Origin: J027 sp965215855
GTDB lineage: Bacteria; Chloroflexota; Anaerolineae; Aggregatilineales; J027
Direction of reading: 5' to 3'
Assembly: GCA_965215855.1 (NCBI GenBank)
Contig: CBDCER010000003.1
Coordinates: 1 to 64,000 of the forward strand
Length of the DNA stretch: 64,000 nucleotides
The notes under the pieces were generated by a model. The model saw nothing but the letters and a program-made list of their open reading frames with translations. It had not been told where the DNA came from and searched no databases. Positions within the stretch are counted from its first letter, which is position 1. Each line of letters opens with the position of its first letter. Shown here piece after piece: positions 62,395-64,000 of this stretch. A program made the position numbers and the translations under genes.

Positions 62395-64000
62395 CTAAAA
62401 CAACCCATCGGCAAACCCATATCCATCGCCGAATCCATATTTATCTGGGTCTTTCATTAACTGATACCCGACCTCTTCATCACCAAACATTTGCGATTTA
62501 CCTTGCTTCTGAATTTTGGCAGCGTTGCCCGGTGACATGATACGGTTGACCACAACTACTTTACCTTGTTTCGCCACAACCTGTACCCGTTCTTTCTTAG
62601 ACATTTCGTCGCTATCGCAGGTAATCAACATTTGAGTCAGGCCAGATTCCTTTGGCAAGGCACGCTTACCCAACTTGATACGGTTGCTGTTATAAGCCCC
62701 CAGATCAATGGTCGCCAGACGAGTCACATCTTCGCCATAATTGCTAACACGCGCAACGATCAACTTGCCGCGAGCCGGGTGTTGTTGGCGTTTACGACGC
62801 TTTACCAACATCGTTCCGGCCAGAGATACCACACCCACCACTATTGCGCCCCACAATCCGACCATCGGCCAGTTGGTTCTGCGGGTTATGTTGATGCTGA
62901 CGCTGGCTGCATGAGGATTAAGAACATAAGGTTCCTGAAAATCGCCCATTGCCTGCACTGTAATCGTATAATCGCCTGCATCCAGTGAACCCAAATCAAC
63001 GCGATATTGACCAGGTTGGTCACCGGATTCGATTGGCTGTTTCTCGATAACCGCCCGCCCGTCCTCATCATAGACTGTCACAGTCAATACATTTTCTGGA
63101 TCAGTCACAATACGACTAAAGTCAATTAGTTGATTGCTTTCTTCTAAACGCGTCTCGAATTCAATTTCGACGCCGGTGGCGCTGAACAACGGGCCTGATG
63201 TGGTATAGGTTGATGATTTATCATCCGGCGATTGAATGACAACCTGTATATATTGACCAACCATCACCACGAACGTCTCCGACTCCACCCGTCCCAATGA
63301 GTAAACATCTCCTGTTTCGGAGGTAAGTGTGGCAGTGAGCCTTAAGCTAAACGTGCCTGGAGACTCCAGAATCACCGAGCCACTATATTGACGAGTGTCG
63401 GTTTGCGATTCCAGTTGGATAATGGCACTGGCCGCCCCGCCTTGCAACGCGACATTAACCACCGCATTTGGCAATATCAGCGACTCTCCAGCAACATCTC
63501 GCAATGTCGCGGTAAGGGGAATAGCATTCCCGACATAATATTGTCCGGAAGGCAAATTGCCGGCCTGGAGATTGACGCCTCCGACGGTGAAAGCCCCGAT
63601 ATTCTCAACCGCCATCAATTCAAATGGTGTGCCGTTGATCATTTGGGTAGTTGCAACAAAACTACTCACCATATACTCGCCGGGCAACGTAGTCTGAATC
63701 CATCCCTCAAAAACTCCAGGTGCTACTTCCGTCCATGCCGCAGGTTGTTGAGAGCCATCCGGTAATGTGACGATACCGCTAGCCTGTATACCAAAGGGGG
63801 CTGAATAATCGGGAAGTGCTGTACCATCCTGATCTGAGAGGGTTACACGGAAGGTGGCCGTGTCGAACAAGGCAAAGTCGCCACCCGAAAAATCAGCTCG
63901 CATATCCATCAAAATATCTTCTAAAACAACAATTTGATCCTGCTCCGAGCCAACAATGAAAAGCCACTCGCCGGGTAGGGGATTCTCTATCGTCCATGTT
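62395..64000 (-). CDS. Large membrane protein with beta-sandwich domains, 5' end outside window
   Basis: The frame is open from the last base of the window, so the gene starts beyond it; 535 codons are seen. The visible part reads WTIENPLPGEWLFIVGSEQ, like the stretch that follows a von Willebrand A domain in exported proteins. Three or four Ig-like beta domains follow, then one membrane helix (NWPMVGLWGAIVVGVVSLAGTML), and a basic cytoplasmic tail with a beta-rich part (ARGKLIVARVSNYGEDVTRLATIDLGAYNSNRIKLGK) resembling an FHA-like or similar fold. Probably an adhesion or surface sensor protein. Confidence 0.75.
   Translation of the reverse strand, partial: TWTIENPLPGEWLFIVGSEQDQIVVLEDILMDMRADFSGGDFALFDTATFRVTLSDQDGTALPDYSAPFGIQASGIVTLPDGSQQPAAWTEVAPGVFEGWIQTTLPGEYMVSSFVATTQMINGTPFELMAVENIGAFTVGGVNLQAGNLPSGQYYVGNAIPLTATLRDVAGESLILPNAVVNVALQGGAASAIIQLESQTDTRQYSGSVILESPGTFSLRLTATLTSETGDVYSLGRVESETFVVMVGQYIQVVIQSPDDKSSTYTTSGPLFSATGVEIEFETRLEESNQLIDFSRIVTDPENVLTVTVYDEDGRAVIEKQPIESGDQPGQYRVDLGSLDAGDYTITVQAMGDFQEPYVLNPHAASVSINITRRTNWPMVGLWGAIVVGVVSLAGTMLVKRRKRQQHPARGKLIVARVSNYGEDVTRLATIDLGAYNSNRIKLGKRALPKESGLTQMLITCDSDEMSKKERVQVVAKQGKVVVVNRIMSPGNAAKIQKQGKSQMFGDEEVGYQLMKDPDKYGFGDGYGFADGLF

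Noticed and set aside
1..64000. tRNA, rRNA and tmRNA genes
   Set aside because: Intergenic regions were scanned for T-loop and acceptor patterns; none gave a cloverleaf that could be supported by eye.

Overview
The window reads as chromosomal DNA of a member of the Chloroflexota, most likely Anaerolineae-like. This is inference. It rests on the F0 gene order with a subunit b fused to a delta C-terminal domain, menaquinone methyltransferase, F420-type enzymes, Pro-Thr-Glu-rich surface proteins, a GH57 branching enzyme and many IS elements. Genes are tightly packed from 1 to 46 kb. No rRNA, tRNA or CRISPR array was found.

Region 1-8.4 kb: end of a low-complexity gene, rpmJ, a CAP-like secreted protein gene broken by several frameshifts, a membrane protein with fibronectin-like domains and 32-residue coiled-coil repeats, then an F0 ATP synthase operon (atpI-like, atpB, atpE, atpF-delta fusion) that ends at a hairpin without F1 genes. 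Region 8.4-15.4 kb: an EF-G paralogue, menG next to a GH57 branching enzyme, a PPOX-type protein, a zinc-less medium-chain reductase and an F420/NADP-type dehydrogenase. Region 15.4-17.6 kb: a two-gene unit with its own extended -10 promoter, encoding an Ala-Arg-Asp-Leu-repeat coiled-coil protein and a TIR-domain protein; this is the best candidate for an undescribed (possibly defence) system. Region 17.6-29.7 kb: beta-propeller protein, rplS with a structured leader, CPBP protease, radical SAM protein, O-antigen-ligase-like protein, mreC-mreD-mrdA cell-shape operon, a split DUF35 protein, a lipoprotein, a promoter-to-terminator unit that looks like a small RNA or attenuator, and glutamate dehydrogenase.

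Region 29.7-46.8 kb: a response regulator ending in a domain that resembles an exapted IS200-type transposase with its HUH motif lost, a peptide-binding lipid-free ABC receptor with a hairpin at its predicted +1, a methyltransferase, an RR-HK-RR signalling cluster with a soluble kinase, DUF4037, a Tat-exported DUF1501/DUF1800 pair separated by a MITE-like palindrome, a DUF4386 protein, a RepA-like ATPase beside 8-bp direct repeats, and a flavodoxin. Region 46.8-55.5 kb is an insertion-sequence cluster: an IS4-type, an integrase-core type, an IS256/mutator-like and an ISKra4 element, the last one split by an IS630 element whose removal restores the reading frame exactly. Between them sit only an ankyrin protein and a DsbA-like protein.

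Region 55.9-64 kb: a 1412-residue surface protein with calcium-binding type-3 repeats, six 88-residue repeats at an exact 264-bp period, long PTEE tracts and a C-terminal TolB-like propeller; divergent from it an ECF sigma factor overlapped by a membrane protein that looks like its regulator; and a large membrane protein that runs off the end of the window.
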